Below, piece by piece: positions 11,681-21,260 of a stretch of DNA of 64,000 nt. Position numbers and translations under genes: made by a program. Every line of letters begins with the position of its first letter. Position 1 is the stretch's first letter. This DNA is from Lithobates sylvaticus (Eukaryota > Chordata > Amphibia > Anura > Ranidae). Location: NCBI GenBank assembly GCA_028564925.1, contig CM053034.1, forward strand, positions 158,032,048-158,096,047, in the 5' to 3' direction. The notes beneath the pieces are model-generated. The model ran no database searches, was not told the DNA's origin, and worked only from the letters and a program-made list of their open reading frames with translations.

Positions 11681-13945
11681 CTCCACAGCACCAGAAGATG
11701 ACAGCTGCAGGGGGAATCTGGGGGGGGGGGGGCAGTCTCCACCACAAGGGCCATTTTTCATTCATTATATTTCCCTGGTGCCAATTTAAAAATAGAAACA
11801 TTTTAATGAAATGTATAATTTCCATTTGTGTAGCTGGTCCATCACAGATGTTTAGGGAGAGTATGTTGTTTTGCTCACCAATTCCAGTTGCAGCTTGTCT
11901 GACAAATGAAGCGATTTCTTTCAAACTTTTTCCTTCTTCAGCCAGAGCTCCAGCAATCTAAATTAACAACAAAACATGATAACACAATACCTAAAAAGTG
12001 GCTTCCACTTGTGTTTGCCAATCTCAAATTAGCAAGTGCTCCATTTATACATCTGTACAACAACCCCTACACCTCTCTGGTTATGCAATTATTTGTATGT
12101 CTGCTATACTGAACAATTCTTGTCACCAGTCCATGTTGTCAAAAATTAGTTAATCTTACTTTATGAATCAAGACAATTCCACACAGGCCCCGCCTTCCAG
12201 CCTTGCTTGGTGAGATGAAAGCACAGTCATCTGCGATCACTACCATCTCCACTTCAATACCTTCCCGATGTACGCGCTCTAAAGCCAAGCCAAAGTTCAG
12301 GCGATCACCTGTGTAATTCTTCACCAGGAGGAGCACACCGGCTTGGAGGGAGACAGAGCAATGGAGAAGACACATTAGAAAATTGAAATACAACAGATAG
12401 TTTGTGTTTTTTATTTTACTAAATTGCACACTATTACAAGCTAAAAGAACAACTCAACCCAGACACAAATCACATATTAAAGTGGATGTCTAGGTTTACT
12501 TTCACTCTATAAAGTTTGTTTGGGCCAAGCTGGCCCACAGCAACTATTTCCTTCACTAACATGTGCTGCCACTGTGCGCGCTGTATAAACTGTATGTAGC
12601 CCCCGCTACATACAGTATACAGCACTGCATTCTGGGTGTGAGACAAGACCTTCCTGTCTCACACTCGGAACAAAATAGTGTCAGGCTCAGCAGCATTCAG
12701 CCATGCATTTTTTGCATTAAGATAAAAAAAATTTGGCATCAGTATTCCTCCTAACCCCCTCTTTTACTTTACTTTACCTGAGCCATCATTCGATCCAGTG
12801 CTGTGCCTGCCTGCAGCTCTTCTCTCCCCTCACCTCCTGGTCTCTTGCTGAGGCAGCGGAAGCCATTGGCTCCTGCTGCTTTCTGTCAAAGCCAGTGACG
12901 AGGGAGCACAGGGTGGGGCCAAGTCCCACTGTCTGTGTCTATGGACGTAGGCAGTGCAGCTAGGAAGCAAGCTCGCACGAGTGCCCCCATAGAAAGCGGC
13001 TTCTTACGGAGGCACTTACCAGGAGGGGAGGAGCCAGTAGTTCCGGCAGGGGACCCAGGAAGAGGAGGTTCAGGGCCCCTGTGCAATTCCATTGCACAGA
13101 GCAGGTAAGTATAAACCAGTTTGTTATTTTCAAAAAATAAAAAATAAATGCATTTACAATCACTTTAGGGATGCAGGTGCCATTATATATGCCCAGACAG
13201 ATTGACTGCAAATTTTGTCCACTTAATAGGCAGCCACAGTCTGAATCAAAAAGATTACTGAACAGTGGGATTGTAAGTAATTATAACCTTTACTGATAGT
13301 GCTGGAGAGGTGGAGGAGACAAAGATTGGTATCCTCATTTTCTAAATAAAGATAGTAAAAAAAAAAAAAAAAAAAACACAACAACAGGTGGAATCCAATT
13401 TATTTGCTATGGGCAAAACATTGTTTTTAGAAAATTACATTTATTGGTATTGTACACCAGTGGCCTAGGCATTGAATACGATGTAGCACGATAAGCCTGC
13501 ATATACACAGTGGGACAACTTAGAAAAATAAGGCAGACAAAGCCATTTATTAGTACCTGCTCCAGCATGGGCCACTGTCCTGACTGCAGCTACAATGCTT
13601 CCAACTGGTGGTGATGTGAATACAGGACCAGCAATAACTCCCGTGAGCATTCCCCGACCAACATAACCTATTAAAATGAAGAGCAAGCCATCATTTTAAC
13701 AATCAACAAGAAGCCAATGATATATTTGCAGTATGTATTATTCTGAAAAAATTACCTGCATGAGCTGGTTCATGCCCAGAGCCTCCTCCAGACAGAAGCG
13801 CCACGTGTCCCTTTATATGACTGAGATCTGCACGTAGTATGACACGATGACCTTCTAGCACCTTCAGGTCAGGGTTGCAACTTGTGAGACCATGCAGAAC
13901 ATCATCAACACAGCCAGGTACAGAGTTCAGGAGCTTCTTACTGAC
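1209..13945 (-). CDS. TKFC: TKFC (DAK), triokinase/FMN cyclase, 12 internal coding exons (both ends missing)
   Basis: TKFC phosphorylates dihydroxyacetone and glyceraldehyde with ATP and also cleaves FAD to cyclic FMN; it is a cytosolic enzyme. The twelve exons found (190, 111, 182, 79, 90, 35, 85, 90, 117, 117, 138, 107 nt, read right to left) chain in phase and encode 447 residues; human TKFC has about 575. The N-terminal DhaK domain shows [25 protein letters not shown] and the GIHGEAG motif whose histidine binds the ketone substrate covalently. The C-terminal DhaL domain shows [17 protein letters not shown], the ATP/Mg site. The most 5' exon starts in phase 0 with VSKKLLNSV; human begins MTSKKL, so only the first one to few codons are missing. 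The 3' part, after EKMGGTSGA, lies beyond position 1. No stop or frameshift was seen. The gene is divergent from DDB1, as in human. Confidence 0.95.
1389..1526 (-). CDS. TKFC: TKFC exon, start of DhaL
   Basis: Encodes [20 protein letters not shown] through [18 protein letters not shown]. The acidic GDGDCG cluster is the DhaL metal/ATP site. Of two nearby acceptors, the upstream one (TTTTAG) was chosen because only it keeps phase 1. Confidence 0.94.
1758..2252 (+). mobile_element. CR1-type LINE, 3' fragment
   Basis: Translations in two frames give [30 protein letters not shown] and related strings of the C-terminal end of CR1-group LINE ORF2. The end AACCTTACCAACTATGTAAC is the usual 3' tail. 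The copy is 5' truncated and several frames broken, with an internal poly-T run. Confidence 0.8.
2264..2560 (+). repeat. AGTCAGCAGCTAC hairpin repeat family, copy 1
   Basis: Starts with a hairpin whose arms are TTATTAAAAGTCAGC and GCTGACTTTTAATAA. Sister copies sit at 20540-20900, 28155-28505 and 60707-61000, with a remnant near 23165. Confidence 0.65.
2640..2755 (+). repeat. CAG|GTAAGT repeat family, copy 1
   Basis: Carries CTTTGCAAAACCATTGTATA followed by GAGCAGGTAAGTAT, the shared tail of a dispersed family also seen at 7560, 12790, 39849 (inverted), 40340 and 61060. Confidence 0.6.
2973..3089 (-). CDS. TKFC: TKFC exon, DhaK-DhaL linker
   Basis: Encodes [20 protein letters not shown] followed by a proline- and glutamate-rich linker ending EPG. 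The linker is poorly conserved, as expected between the two domains. Confidence 0.9.
3202..3318 (-). CDS. TKFC: TKFC exon
   Basis: Encodes [39 protein letters not shown]. This is the end of the DhaK domain. The intron before it is 84 nt. Confidence 0.94.
3403..3492 (-). CDS. TKFC: TKFC exon
   Basis: Encodes [37 protein letters not shown] is the conserved core. Flanks differ from human (SFLELGIIADATVRSL), so this part evolves faster. Confidence 0.92.
4292..4376 (-). CDS. TKFC: TKFC exon
   Basis: Encodes [28 protein letters not shown], matching human MATADEIVKLMLDHMTN. The leading ATG codons are internal methionines. Donor CCAG|GTGAGT. Confidence 0.94.
5044..5185. repeat. Large fold-back hairpin, 67-bp arms
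   Basis: Arms 5044-5110 and 5119-5185 are inverted copies with about four mismatches around an 8-nt loop. The tips read AACGCGTTTCACGAGCATG and its complement. It lies in a TKFC intron and continues to the right into a non-palindromic stretch to about 5340 that may belong to the same element. Confidence 0.85.
5466..5925 (+). mobile_element. L1-like LINE ORF2 fragment
   Basis: A frame from 5623 reads [20 protein letters not shown] and [18 protein letters not shown], the style of the region after the reverse transcriptase in L1/Tx1-type ORF2. Upstream the similarity continues in another frame ([11 protein letters not shown]). It is truncated at both ends. Confidence 0.65.
5945..5991. repeat. 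Perfect 21-bp hairpin at a repeat junction
   Basis: Arms 5945-5965 and 5971-5991 match perfectly around a 5-nt loop. The right arm and the following 140 bp recur at 7718-7860, so the hairpin looks like a head-to-head junction of two repeat copies. Confidence 0.75.
5972..6128 (+). repeat. Direct repeat A1 (pairs with 7718-7860)
   Basis: Shares TTTAATGTAATAAGAAGAA, then AACTAGCTGAAYCYG and later CCAATTGTGTAGGACCACGG with the copy at 7718-7860, in the same orientation. The two copies flank the TKFC microexon and a cluster of MITEs. Confidence 0.75.
6245..6279 (-). CDS. TKFC: TKFC 35-nt microexon with the substrate-binding histidine
   Basis: Encodes [12 protein letters not shown]. The histidine of GIHGEAG is by family knowledge the residue that binds dihydroxyacetone covalently. 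Acceptor TTGTGCAG, donor AAG|GTGTGT. It exactly fills the 2+33 nt needed between its neighbours, which makes the call firm despite its size. Confidence 0.93.
6517..6671. mobile_element. hAT-type palindromic MITE with 8-bp target duplication
   Basis: Ends CAGGGGTCTAAAAATGG and GTTTAAGACCCCTG are inverted, and the interior is also self-complementary. It is flanked by a perfect 8-bp duplication GTATAAAT (6509-6516, 6672-6679), diagnostic of hAT transposition. 155 bp, no coding capacity. Confidence 0.88.
6717..6939. mobile_element. Harbinger-like MITE (GGTCCCTTTCACAC ends)
   Basis: Inverted ends GGTCCCTTTCACACTTGTGC and GTGTGAAAGGGGCC, flanked by TAA on both sides (6714-6716, 6940-6942), fitting the TWA target of PIF/Harbinger. 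223 bp, non-coding. Confidence 0.75.
7351..7503. repeat. Palindromic repeat, CAATGACTCCTTCC arms
   Basis: Left part AACCAATGACTCCTTCCCAG faces right part GAGGAGGAGTCACTGGTTGC, with CATTCAGCTGGG and CAGCTGAATGG pairing inside. A MITE-like fold-back; family not recognised. Confidence 0.5.
7560..7712 (+). repeat. CAG|GTAAGT repeat family, copy 2
   Basis: Ends GCAAAACCATTGCACAGAGC AGGTAAGTAAA, then runs into direct repeat A2 (7718-7860). Confidence 0.6.
7718..7860 (+). repeat. Direct repeat A2
   Basis: Second copy of the 5972-6128 repeat, ending 35 nt before the TKFC exon at 7895. Confidence 0.7.
7895..7984 (-). CDS. TKFC: TKFC exon
   Basis: Encodes [30 protein letters not shown]. Phase 1 at both ends, acceptor GTTCTAG, donor TTAG|GTAAGA. 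Confidence 0.95.
   Translation of the reverse strand, partial: VPWVSVYLHAVCQDQDLLFNLQQMSLNWD
7985..9130. other. Intronic sequence, mostly unassigned
   Basis: No coding signal. From 8380 to 8660 there are loosely inverted blocks (CACTTCCTGTC ... GACAGGAAATGAGGATAAA), a probable old fold-back repeat, preceded by a 13-nt G run. Confidence 0.4.
9136..9250. repeat. (AT)n-(CA)n microsatellite
   Basis: About 80 nt of AT dinucleotides followed by a CA run. It directly precedes the 5' end of the L2/CR1-type LINE. The long TYIYIYIY-type frames here are artefacts. Confidence 0.95.
9251..11680 (+). mobile_element. L2/CR1-type LINE, 5' truncated, reverse transcriptase and 3' tail present
   Basis: A non-LTR retrotransposon in antisense to TKFC. 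The frame from 9261 carries the pre-RT linker and RT blocks ([44 protein letters not shown]). The frame from 10429 continues with [17 protein letters not shown], the catalytic-type YTDDTQIYF and [10 protein letters not shown]. The frame from 11060 holds the C-terminal [20 protein letters not shown]. Two frame changes interrupt the ORF and the endonuclease domain is missing. The tail GCGCTATATAAATCCTGTA followed by (ATA)n is typical of this LINE group in frogs. L2 versus CR1 assignment would need a library search. Confidence 0.87.
11640..11680 (+). repeat. (ATA)n tail of the LINE
   Basis: Trinucleotide run at the 3' end of the LINE copy, the usual terminal microsatellite of L2/CR1-type elements. 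Confidence 0.85.
11879..11957 (-). CDS. TKFC: TKFC exon
   Basis: Encodes [26 protein letters not shown]. Ends in phase 1, donor ATTG|GTGAGC. The next intron (3.9 kb) contains the L2/CR1-type LINE in antisense. Confidence 0.94.
12160..12341 (-). CDS. TKFC: TKFC exon
   Basis: Encodes [20 protein letters not shown] through [14 protein letters not shown], one of the most conserved DhaK stretches. Donor AAA|GTAAGA. Confidence 0.96.
12480..12790. other. Intronic sequence, short inverted blocks
   Basis: GTATGTAGCCCCCGCTACATAC near 12593 is a small palindrome and GTCTCACACTC pairs loosely with GAGACAAG. Probably part of a repeat; nothing coding. Confidence 0.35.
12790..13140 (+). repeat. CAG|GTAAGT repeat family, copy 3
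   Basis: Contains GAAGCCATTGGCTCCTGCTG, the GGGGGCACT-type block (inverted here) and the tail TTCCATTGCACAGAGCAGG TAAGTAT. Same family as 39849-40740 and 61060-61430. Confidence 0.65.
13557..13667 (-). CDS. TKFC: TKFC exon
   Basis: Encodes [20 protein letters not shown] through TVAHAGA, closely matching human [19 protein letters not shown]. Phase 1 at both ends. The following intron is 1.2 kb. Confidence 0.95.
13756..13945 (-). CDS. TKFC: TKFC exon, N-terminal DhaK
   Basis: Encodes [20 protein letters not shown] through [19 protein letters not shown] is the signature DhaK loop. The acceptor GCGTTAG is preceded by an in-frame stop, so the start codon must lie in an upstream exon. Confidence 0.94.
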
Positions 13946-14075
13946 CTAACGCACAGAAGTAGATCATACTTGTTATGGCGGGATAATGGACAGTGTGCAA
14001 GTTACTGATGGTAAAATGATCAAGGTAAAACAGGTAATGAAACTAGAAAAGATAATGCATAAGACCAGACACAAA

Positions 14076-14635
14076 GGGGGAGATTTATTAAAACTGGAGC
14101 CCTCAGATTTTGGTGAAGCTGTTCATGGTAGCTAATCAGCTTCTAACTTCAGTTTGTTCAATTATGCTTCGACAATGAGCACATCGGTCCATTTAGACAT
14201 GCGATTTGACATGTCAAATCGCCGCCTATTGCCAGCAAAAGCACCGTCTGAATCAACGCGATGCCGACTTTGCGGTGCCACACCGATTCTCAAAAGTAGT
14301 TCCTAAACTACTTTTGGTGACTTCGGGAGCGATTCAATAGACATCTGTGCAGGAACCCACACAGATGTCTCTGAAATCACTCCCGAAGTCAGACCGAAAT
14401 GCGGGTTTGAAATCGAGTTCAGCTGAACTCGCACAATTTCAAATCCGCCTTCAGTGTGAACCCAGGCTTAGGCACGGTTTACACCAGTGCGACTTCATCG
14501 CAGACATCCCTGCCTGACTTCATCGCAGCTTGTCATGCGACTTTAAACTCTCAAGTGGTATTACAAGTCGCGGCAGTGTGAACCAGCATCTAAAACCTGA
14601 GATTTTGCATTCTGCAGTTTTAGTAAATCTCCCCC
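14076..14635. mobile_element. Fold-back element interrupted by Harbinger-like MITE sequence
   Basis: Outer ends GGGGGAGATTTATTAAAACTG and CAGTTTTAGTAAATCTCCCCC are inverted. Inside, about 14180-14592, lie GTGTGAACCCAGGCTTA and TTAGGCACGGTTTACACC ends of the Harbinger-like type, suggesting one or two later insertions. Confidence 0.65.
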
Positions 14636-14880
14636 GAAATCTTATACCAGTGTAACGATGATGTATGAAGTGCATTTTAACCTAAAATAAGTAAAGCAGC
14701 CATAGCTGAACAGGTATTGTATACAAAACAGATAAACATGAATAATGGAAGACAGGTTACAAACCTCCATATTCCTAGGGTCTGTTAGGTAGGCCTAGTA
14801 TGATCTGTAATAACAAATACAAAAAAGATCATACAATATAACATAATAATAAATATCACATACCACTAAAATTATATTAT

Positions 14881-14995
<115 letters not shown>

Positions 14996-15440
14996 AACTT
15001 TCCTGAAAATTTGGATGTTAAACCCAAAAATAATAAAACACAGTACTCAAATTGTTATGTATACAATTTTTTTTTTTTTTTTTTTAAATAAGGTTATTTT
15101 TATTAAGAATTTTCAAAAATACAGAGCGAGAGATCTAGGGATCAAATTTGTACACAGAGTTATACACGTCAGAGAATATAATTGTAACAGAATTGTATGC
15201 AATAGATATATGAGTAATAAACAGGTTTGTAAGCAGTTAAAGTGGATGTAAACCCAAATTTTTTTGTTTCTTTTTTTTTTATGTCATAATGTAGAGAATA
15301 CGATTTCCTTTCATTTGAGCCCAGTCTTGCCACACAGATTTACTCGAGGCCTGAGCAATCCTCTTTTATTGTTCAGTTAGAGAAATCTTGACAAAGTCTT
15401 GAAAACTTTGTCAAAATGCCCCCTTGCTGTAAGTGACAGG

Positions 15441-16110
15441 TGATTTACATATCTCATGCACTAGCCTGAGTCAAGCATGGTGGTGGGAGTGTCATGGTCT
15501 GGGGCTGCATGAGTGCTGCCAGCACTGGGGAGCTACAGTTCATTGAGGGAACCATGAATGCCAACATGTACTGTGACATATTGAAGCCGAGCATGATCCC
15601 CTCCCTTCGGAGACTGGGCCGCAGGGCAGTATTCCAACATGATAACGACCCCAAAGAAACCTCCAAGACGATCACTGCCTTGCTAAAGAAGGTGAGGGTG
15701 AAGGTGATGGACTGGCCAAGCACGTCTCCAGACCTAAACCCTACTGAGCATCTGTGGGACATCCTCAAACAGAAGGTGGAGGAGTGCAAGATCTCCAACA
15801 TCCACCAGCTTCGTGATGTCGTCATGGAGGAGTAGAAGAGGACCCCAGTGGCAACCTGTGAAGCTCTGGTGAACTCCATGCCCAAGAAGGTTATGGCAGT
15901 GCTGGAAAATAATGGTGGCCACACAAAATATTGACACTATGAGCCCAGTTTGGACATTTTCACTTAGGGGTGTACTCACTTTTGTTGTCAGCGATTTAGA
16001 CATTAATGGCTGTGTGTCGAGTTATTTTGAGGGGACAGCAAATTTACACTGTTATAAAAGCTGTAGACTCACTGTCACATGAAAATATATAATAGAATAT
16101 TTAAAAATGT
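15441..16110 (+). mobile_element. Tc1-type transposase C-terminal fragment with 3' end
   Basis: The frame from 15494 encodes MVWGCMSAASTGELQFIEGT and FQHDNDPKETSK, then DWPSTSPDLNPTEHLW, covering the second Asp and the Glu (D34E) of the DDE triad. After the stop, the DNA continues as the usual 3' non-coding part and ends within the terminal repeat near 16110. The N-terminal half, including the first catalytic Asp, is missing. Confidence 0.85.
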
Positions 16111-16489
16111 GAGGGGTAGGCAGGTGAGGTTGTGAATTTTTTTGGTAGGCAAAAAGCCTCAAGCCCTCTTTCTCTTCCATTTTCCTCCCCTCAAACCCAC
16201 CAAGAGAGGGGTATAAAAAGAAAAGAAAAAGACAAATCATAACTTGGTAACCTTGTAGGAAAAAAAAAAAAAGGAATAAAAAATAAAAAAAAGTTGTACA
16301 CTGCAGTTAACCACCAAGTACGTTAAGGTTTTTAATAAAACAACAAGAAATAAACAAAAAATTTGATAAAATAGAACAAACAACCTCTGCATGTCTGGGT
16401 ACGAGAGTTGTAAGGTGGTATTAAGTCACAAAGCTGAGGTTCTGTATACAATAACAGAACTCTCAAAGCACAAGATGCAAATTACCATG

Positions 16490-17232
16490 ATAATTATACA
16501 TGGAATGTGCAGTTATTGACCTTCAACAGCATTGGCACCATAACGTCAAGACAATGACAGCGCAATGCAAAGCAACAACTTTAAAATGTACTTGTTTCAG
16601 TATAAATGGTATGGAGCAGGAGGTGGACAGCAGGGGGAATTTAGTGACAGGAAACATGAAAAAGAAGAAGTTAAACCAGACTAGCAGAGTAATGAACACA
16701 GAATGCATAGCAATGGGGGACAGAGGCCAAAATGCTTATAGATGTGGGACACCCAGGACACGTTAAGTGACAGCGGCCTGACAAAGCATTATGTACAGTA
16801 ACAGGAGTATGAGAGTGGAATACTCAGGGACAAGGAATTGACAGATCAGAATGCACAGTGATAGAGGACCAAGAGCAGAAAGATCAGTGACAGGGGGTGG
16901 ATCAGAATGCACAGTGACAGGGGACTGAGAGCAGACTACACACTGACATGGAAATGACAGATCAGACTACTCAGTGACGGGGGACTGACATATCAGACTA
17001 CTCAGTGACAGGGGCTGAGAGCAGAATGATCAGTAACAGGAGGCTGACACATCAGAATGCACAGAGACAGATAGCAGAATACACAATGACACAGGACTGA
17101 CAGATCAGAATTCACAGTGACATGGGACTAGCAGTTCAGGTTGCACAGTGACAGGGAACTGGAGCTCATAATGCACAGTGACAGATAGAAGAATACGTAG
17201 TGACATAGAAATTACAGATCAGAATGCACAGT
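16490..17232. repeat. Degenerate tandem region preceding the 24-bp minisatellite
   Basis: Loose repeats of ACAGTGACAGGGGACTGACA and CAGAATGCACAGTGACAG with irregular 25-40 nt spacing. It looks like the older, decayed form of the array that follows, and resumes at 18228-18350. Confidence 0.75.
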
Positions 17233-18227
17233 GACGGGGGACCGAGGGCAGGCAGCGACGGGGGACCGAGGGCAGGCAGCGACGGGGGACCGAGGGCAGG
17301 CAGCGACGGGGGACCGAGGGCAGGCAGCGACGGGGGACCGAGGGCAGGCAGCGACGGGGGACCGAGGGCAGGCAGCGACGGGGGACCGAGGGCAGGCAGC
17401 GACGGGGGACCGAGGGCAGGCAGCGACGGGGTACCGAGGGCAGGCAGCGACGGGGAACCGAGGGCAGGCAGCGACGGGGGACCGAGGGCAGGCAGCGACG
17501 GGGGACCGAGGGCAGGCAGCGACGGGGAACCGAGGGCAGACAGCGACGGGGAACCGAGGGCAGACAGCGACGGGGAACCGAGGGCAGACAGCGACGGGGA
17601 ACCGAGGGCAGACAGCGACGGGGAACCGAGGGCAGACAGCGACGGGGAACCGAGGGCAGACAGCGACGGGGAACCGAGGGCAGACAGCGACGGGGAACCG
17701 AGGGCAGACAGCGACGGGGAACCGAGGGCAGACAGCGACGGGGAACCGAGGGCAGACAGCGACGGGGAACCGAGGGCAGACAGCGACGGGGAACCGAGGG
17801 CAGACAGCGACGGGGAACCGAGGGCAGACAGCGACGGGGAACCGAGGGCAGACAGCGACGGGGAACCGAGGGCAGACAGCGACGGGGAACCGAGGGCAGA
17901 CAGCGACGGGGAACCGAGGGCAGACAGCGACGGGGAACCGAGGGCAGACAGCGACGGGGAACCGAGGGCAGACAGCGACGGGGAACCGAGGGCAGACAGC
18001 GACGGGGAACCGAGGGCAGACAGCGACGGGGAACCGAGGGCAGACAGCGACGGGGAACCGAGGGCAGACAGTGACGGGGAACCGAGGGCAGACAGTAACG
18101 GGGACCGAGGGCAGACAGTGACAGGGGACCGAGGGCAGACAGTGACAGGGGACCGAGGGCAGACAGTGACAGGGGACCGAGGGCAGACAGTGACAGGGGA
18201 CCGAGGGCAGACAGTGACAGGGGACTG
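17233..18227. repeat. 24-bp minisatellite, about 41 units
   Basis: The unit is 24 bp, GACGGGGAACCGAGGGCAGA plus CAGC. Three zones are visible: about 12 units with GGGGGACC and GGCAGGCAGC, about 23 nearly identical GGGGAACC units, and about 6 GACAGGGGACC units ending CAGT. Because 24 is divisible by three, four long frames stay open on both strands (296-391 codons). They lack any other coding sign and are not genes. Confidence 0.97.
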
Positions 18228-18349
18228 ACAGTTTACAATGCATAGTAAAATAAGTCTGACACAGAATAATGCCCAGTAACAAGGGACTGACAGTGCTGTT
18301 ATGGACAGTGACAGGACTAAAGGCAACATTTTTCACAGTGAGAGGAGAG

Positions 18350-19385
18350 CGGCAACACACAGGCTGAGCCGCTGGGACTGCCATCAATCAAGGCAGCTGG
18401 CAGATCCAGACTAGGGAAGTCGGGATGACTTGGTGCCTCGACTGATGGCAGCGACGTCAGCGGAGAGCGGACTACAGACTGCTCTCCGCGGCAAACGGGT
18501 CACAGGAGTGCAAAACGAATTGCACTCCTGTGTCCCATAAGAAAACACCCAGCCTAAAAAGCTCAGGCTGGACTTCTTTTAGGAAGACAAAGTAATCCAT
18601 GCATGGAGGAGGTGCAACATAGACTGACATAAACCGTGACAGAATTGAATAGGCTGCAGAAAGACAAAGTGTAATCACAAAATGTAGTCAACACAAGATT
18701 CCTTGTGACAAAGGGTGCTTCAGTACAAGATGCACAGCGCTAAGAAGCCCATAAAACAGAATATACAGCAATAAAAAAAGGTTTAAACCCTGGATACACA
18801 GTAGCAGAAGACTATGAGGGCTGAAGCATGCAAGATATATAATTTATTACACATACATACATACACAAATGCAGAGAAGGAGACAAAACTTACTGAACAG
18901 AGTTAAAAAGGTCACATTCAGAAATGGGAAACTTCGGTGAAGAAGCAATTGCTGAGGAACTTTACACCTGGTTCAGAGTATGAAAATTTTGACACGTGAC
19001 AGTAAGATTGGCCAAGAGTTGTGCAACTGGCTACAGTGCATGCTGGGTAGTTTACAAAGCTCTTCACAAAAAGCCAATTTTAATGCTAAAATAAAAGAGC
19101 AAATAAAAAAAAAAAGCAAAAATAAAATAAAAAAAGTTATCAATTAGTTTGAGTATGCAGATGTACAATCCCATACATAGCTATGACTAGGTGTGTTTTC
19201 ATATGTCCTCCAAAATATGCAACTCATTGGAAGCCGGGTGCAGGTAAGGGCACTGGGAAAAAGTCTGCAGTTTGTTACCTTTGATACTTGGATCATTTAT
19301 TAATCTTCAATTAGTCATTGATAAGATAATTGATCCACACATAACTACCCACGTTTTCTATATTTTTTTTTTTTATGTTTTCTAT
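18350..19385. other. TKFC 5' intron, mostly unassigned
   Basis: A short inverted pair (CCGCTGGGACTGCCATC/GATGGCAGCGACG type) near 18370-18460 and an A-rich stretch at 19085-19140. No exon or RNA gene was recognised. Confidence 0.35.
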
Positions 19386-19389
19386 TTAA

Positions 19390-20414
19390 CCACTTAAGGA
19401 CTATTTTATGATGTGTTTACAAGTTAAAAAAACATTTTTTTTTTTTTGCTAGAAAATTACTTAGAATGGCGGTCGTTGCAATACTTTGTCACACCGTACT
19501 TGCGCAACGGTCTTACAAGCGCACTTTAAAAAAAGAAAAAATAAGATAACAGTAAAACAGTTAGCCCAATTTTCTTTATATTGTGAAAGATAATGTTACG
19601 CCGAGTAAATTGATACCCAACATGTCGCGCTTCAAAATTGCTCGTGGAATGGCGACAAGCTTTTACCCTTAAAAATCTTCATAGGCGACATTTAAAAAAA
19701 TTCTACAGGTTGGTTGCATGTTTTGTGTTACAGAGGAGGTCTAGGGCTAGAATTATTGCTCTCGCTCTACCGATCACAGTGATACCTCACATGTGTGGTT
19801 TAAACATCGTTTTCATATGCAGGTGCTACTCACATATGCGTTCATTTCTGCACGCGAGCTCGGTGGGACAGGGCACGTTTAAAAAAAAAAATTGTTTTTT
19901 TCTTATTTATTTTACCTTTTATTTTATTTTTTTTACACCGTTTAAAAAATAAAAATAAATTGTGTCACTTTTATTCCTATTACTAGGAATGTAAACATCC
20001 CTTGTAATAGAAAAAAAGCATGACAGGACCTCTTAAATATGAGATCTGGGGTCAAAAAGACTTCAGATCTCATATTTACACTAAAATGCAATAAAAAAAA
20101 AAAAAGCTGTCATTTAAAAAAATAAAATAAATGGCCCTTTAAGAGCTATGGGCGGAAGTGATGTTCCCCTTACTCGTCTCCATGCACAGCCACAGGAAAG
20201 AACCGATTGCCCCCGCCGCTGCCGACGGCTCAGGTAAGCAGCAGGGGGCACCGGATCGCGGCGGGAGGTGTGGCCCTCTCCCGCCGCTGATAAAAGTGAT
20301 CTTGCAGCGAATCCGCCGCAGAGACCACTTTCATCTTTCACAGCTAGATGCTGCCATAACGATAGCCGTCCTCAAAGTAGGGACGTACATCGGCGTGCGG
20401 CGGTCCAGAAGTGG
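19390..20414. mobile_element. TTAA-flanked non-autonomous element, 1.0 kb
   Basis: Ends CCACTTAAGGAC and GGTCCAGAAGTGG are inverted, and the element sits between TTAA tetranucleotides (19386-19389, 20415-20418), the target used by piggyBac. It has no transposase. A related, shorter copy is at 27568-28108. Confidence 0.7.
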
Positions 20415-20539
20415 TTAAAGGGAAATACCAAAACTATAATGAACCTGTCTCCAGGCTATGTACACTAAAGCAGTAAAAACATTTTAAACCCAGCCCTCAT
20501 TCACCTCTGTAGGCATAGGCATTGTGGAAAAATTAAAGA

Positions 20540-20900
20540 GAAGCTTCAGTCAGATGCGCGAAAATTAAAAGTCAGCCGCTACAATAACTGTAGGTGCTGA
20601 CTTTTAATAAACAGACACTCGCCTGCCCAGGGATCCAGCGCTGTCTTCATCCAGTCCAGTTTCTGCACTGGTCTTCAGTCTTGGAACTGGCATGTTAAAT
20701 GTGGGTCGCCAGCTGCGATTCCTTGCAGCTGCTCTGCACTTTGTGAATAGTCCCACAGTCTTCTGGGACCTGTGATGTGTCCTCGAAGGTTGCAGGCAGG
20801 GTGGGGGGGGGGGGGTGCAGGTTTTGAACTTCCGCTCAGATTGCCTAGGCGGCCTGAGTGAAGGTGGGAGCGGGTACCTGTAAAAACTAAGTACCCACCA
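20540..20900 (+). repeat. AGTCAGCAGCTAC hairpin repeat family, copy 2
   Basis: Hairpin AAAGTCAGCCGCTAC/GTAGGTGCTGACTTT, then the family body ending GCGGGTACCTGT. Same orientation as the copies at 2264 and 60707. Confidence 0.65.
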
Positions 20901-20999
20901 AAAAAGAATATAATCCAAATATGGGGAGGAAGAGAAGGAAGACATTCAACATTAATCTTCAAAGTTCACAACAGAAGCACAGAAATGTTATCTTTTTTT

Positions 21000-21260
21000 T
21001 CTATCTGAGTAGATCTTGGCAGTCTGTCAGCCTTCTAATGTGAGCACACAGCAGCCGTTTCTATGCCAGCCTGATACATTCTGCTGAAGAGTTTGAGCTG
21101 TGAAAAACAGACTCGCTGGATGGATTACCAGATGCAAATAGAGGAAAGAAAGCCTAAAAAGTAAACTAATACAGTTATCACATCTAACAATTGGTAAGCT
21201 GCAAAAAACAAAAAAAAATGTTTGCTTTTGGAATTAATACTGTTTTGAAGAAGATTGTAC
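21000..21260 (+). repeat. Dispersed repeat B1 (pairs with 38225-38440)
   Basis: Shares CTGTGAAAAACAGACT, a CATCTAA-AATTG-TAAGCTGCAA block and TTTGCTTTTGG with 38225-38440. Family not recognised. Confidence 0.55.

Noticed and set aside
16480-16495. Possible TKFC start exon, ATG|GTAATT on the minus strand
   Set aside because: Only three codon bases before a weak donor, no conserved context, and many such matches are expected by chance in 10 kb.
17166-18387. Four long open frames (296-391 codons) over the 24-bp array
   Set aside because: They exist only because the repeat length is divisible by three; composition is pure repeat and no frame extends into unique sequence.
20158-20468. Arginine-rich frames of 66-86 codons in the 1-kb TTAA-flanked element
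   Set aside because: GC-rich non-coding interior of a MITE; no conserved domain and several overlapping frames of equal length.
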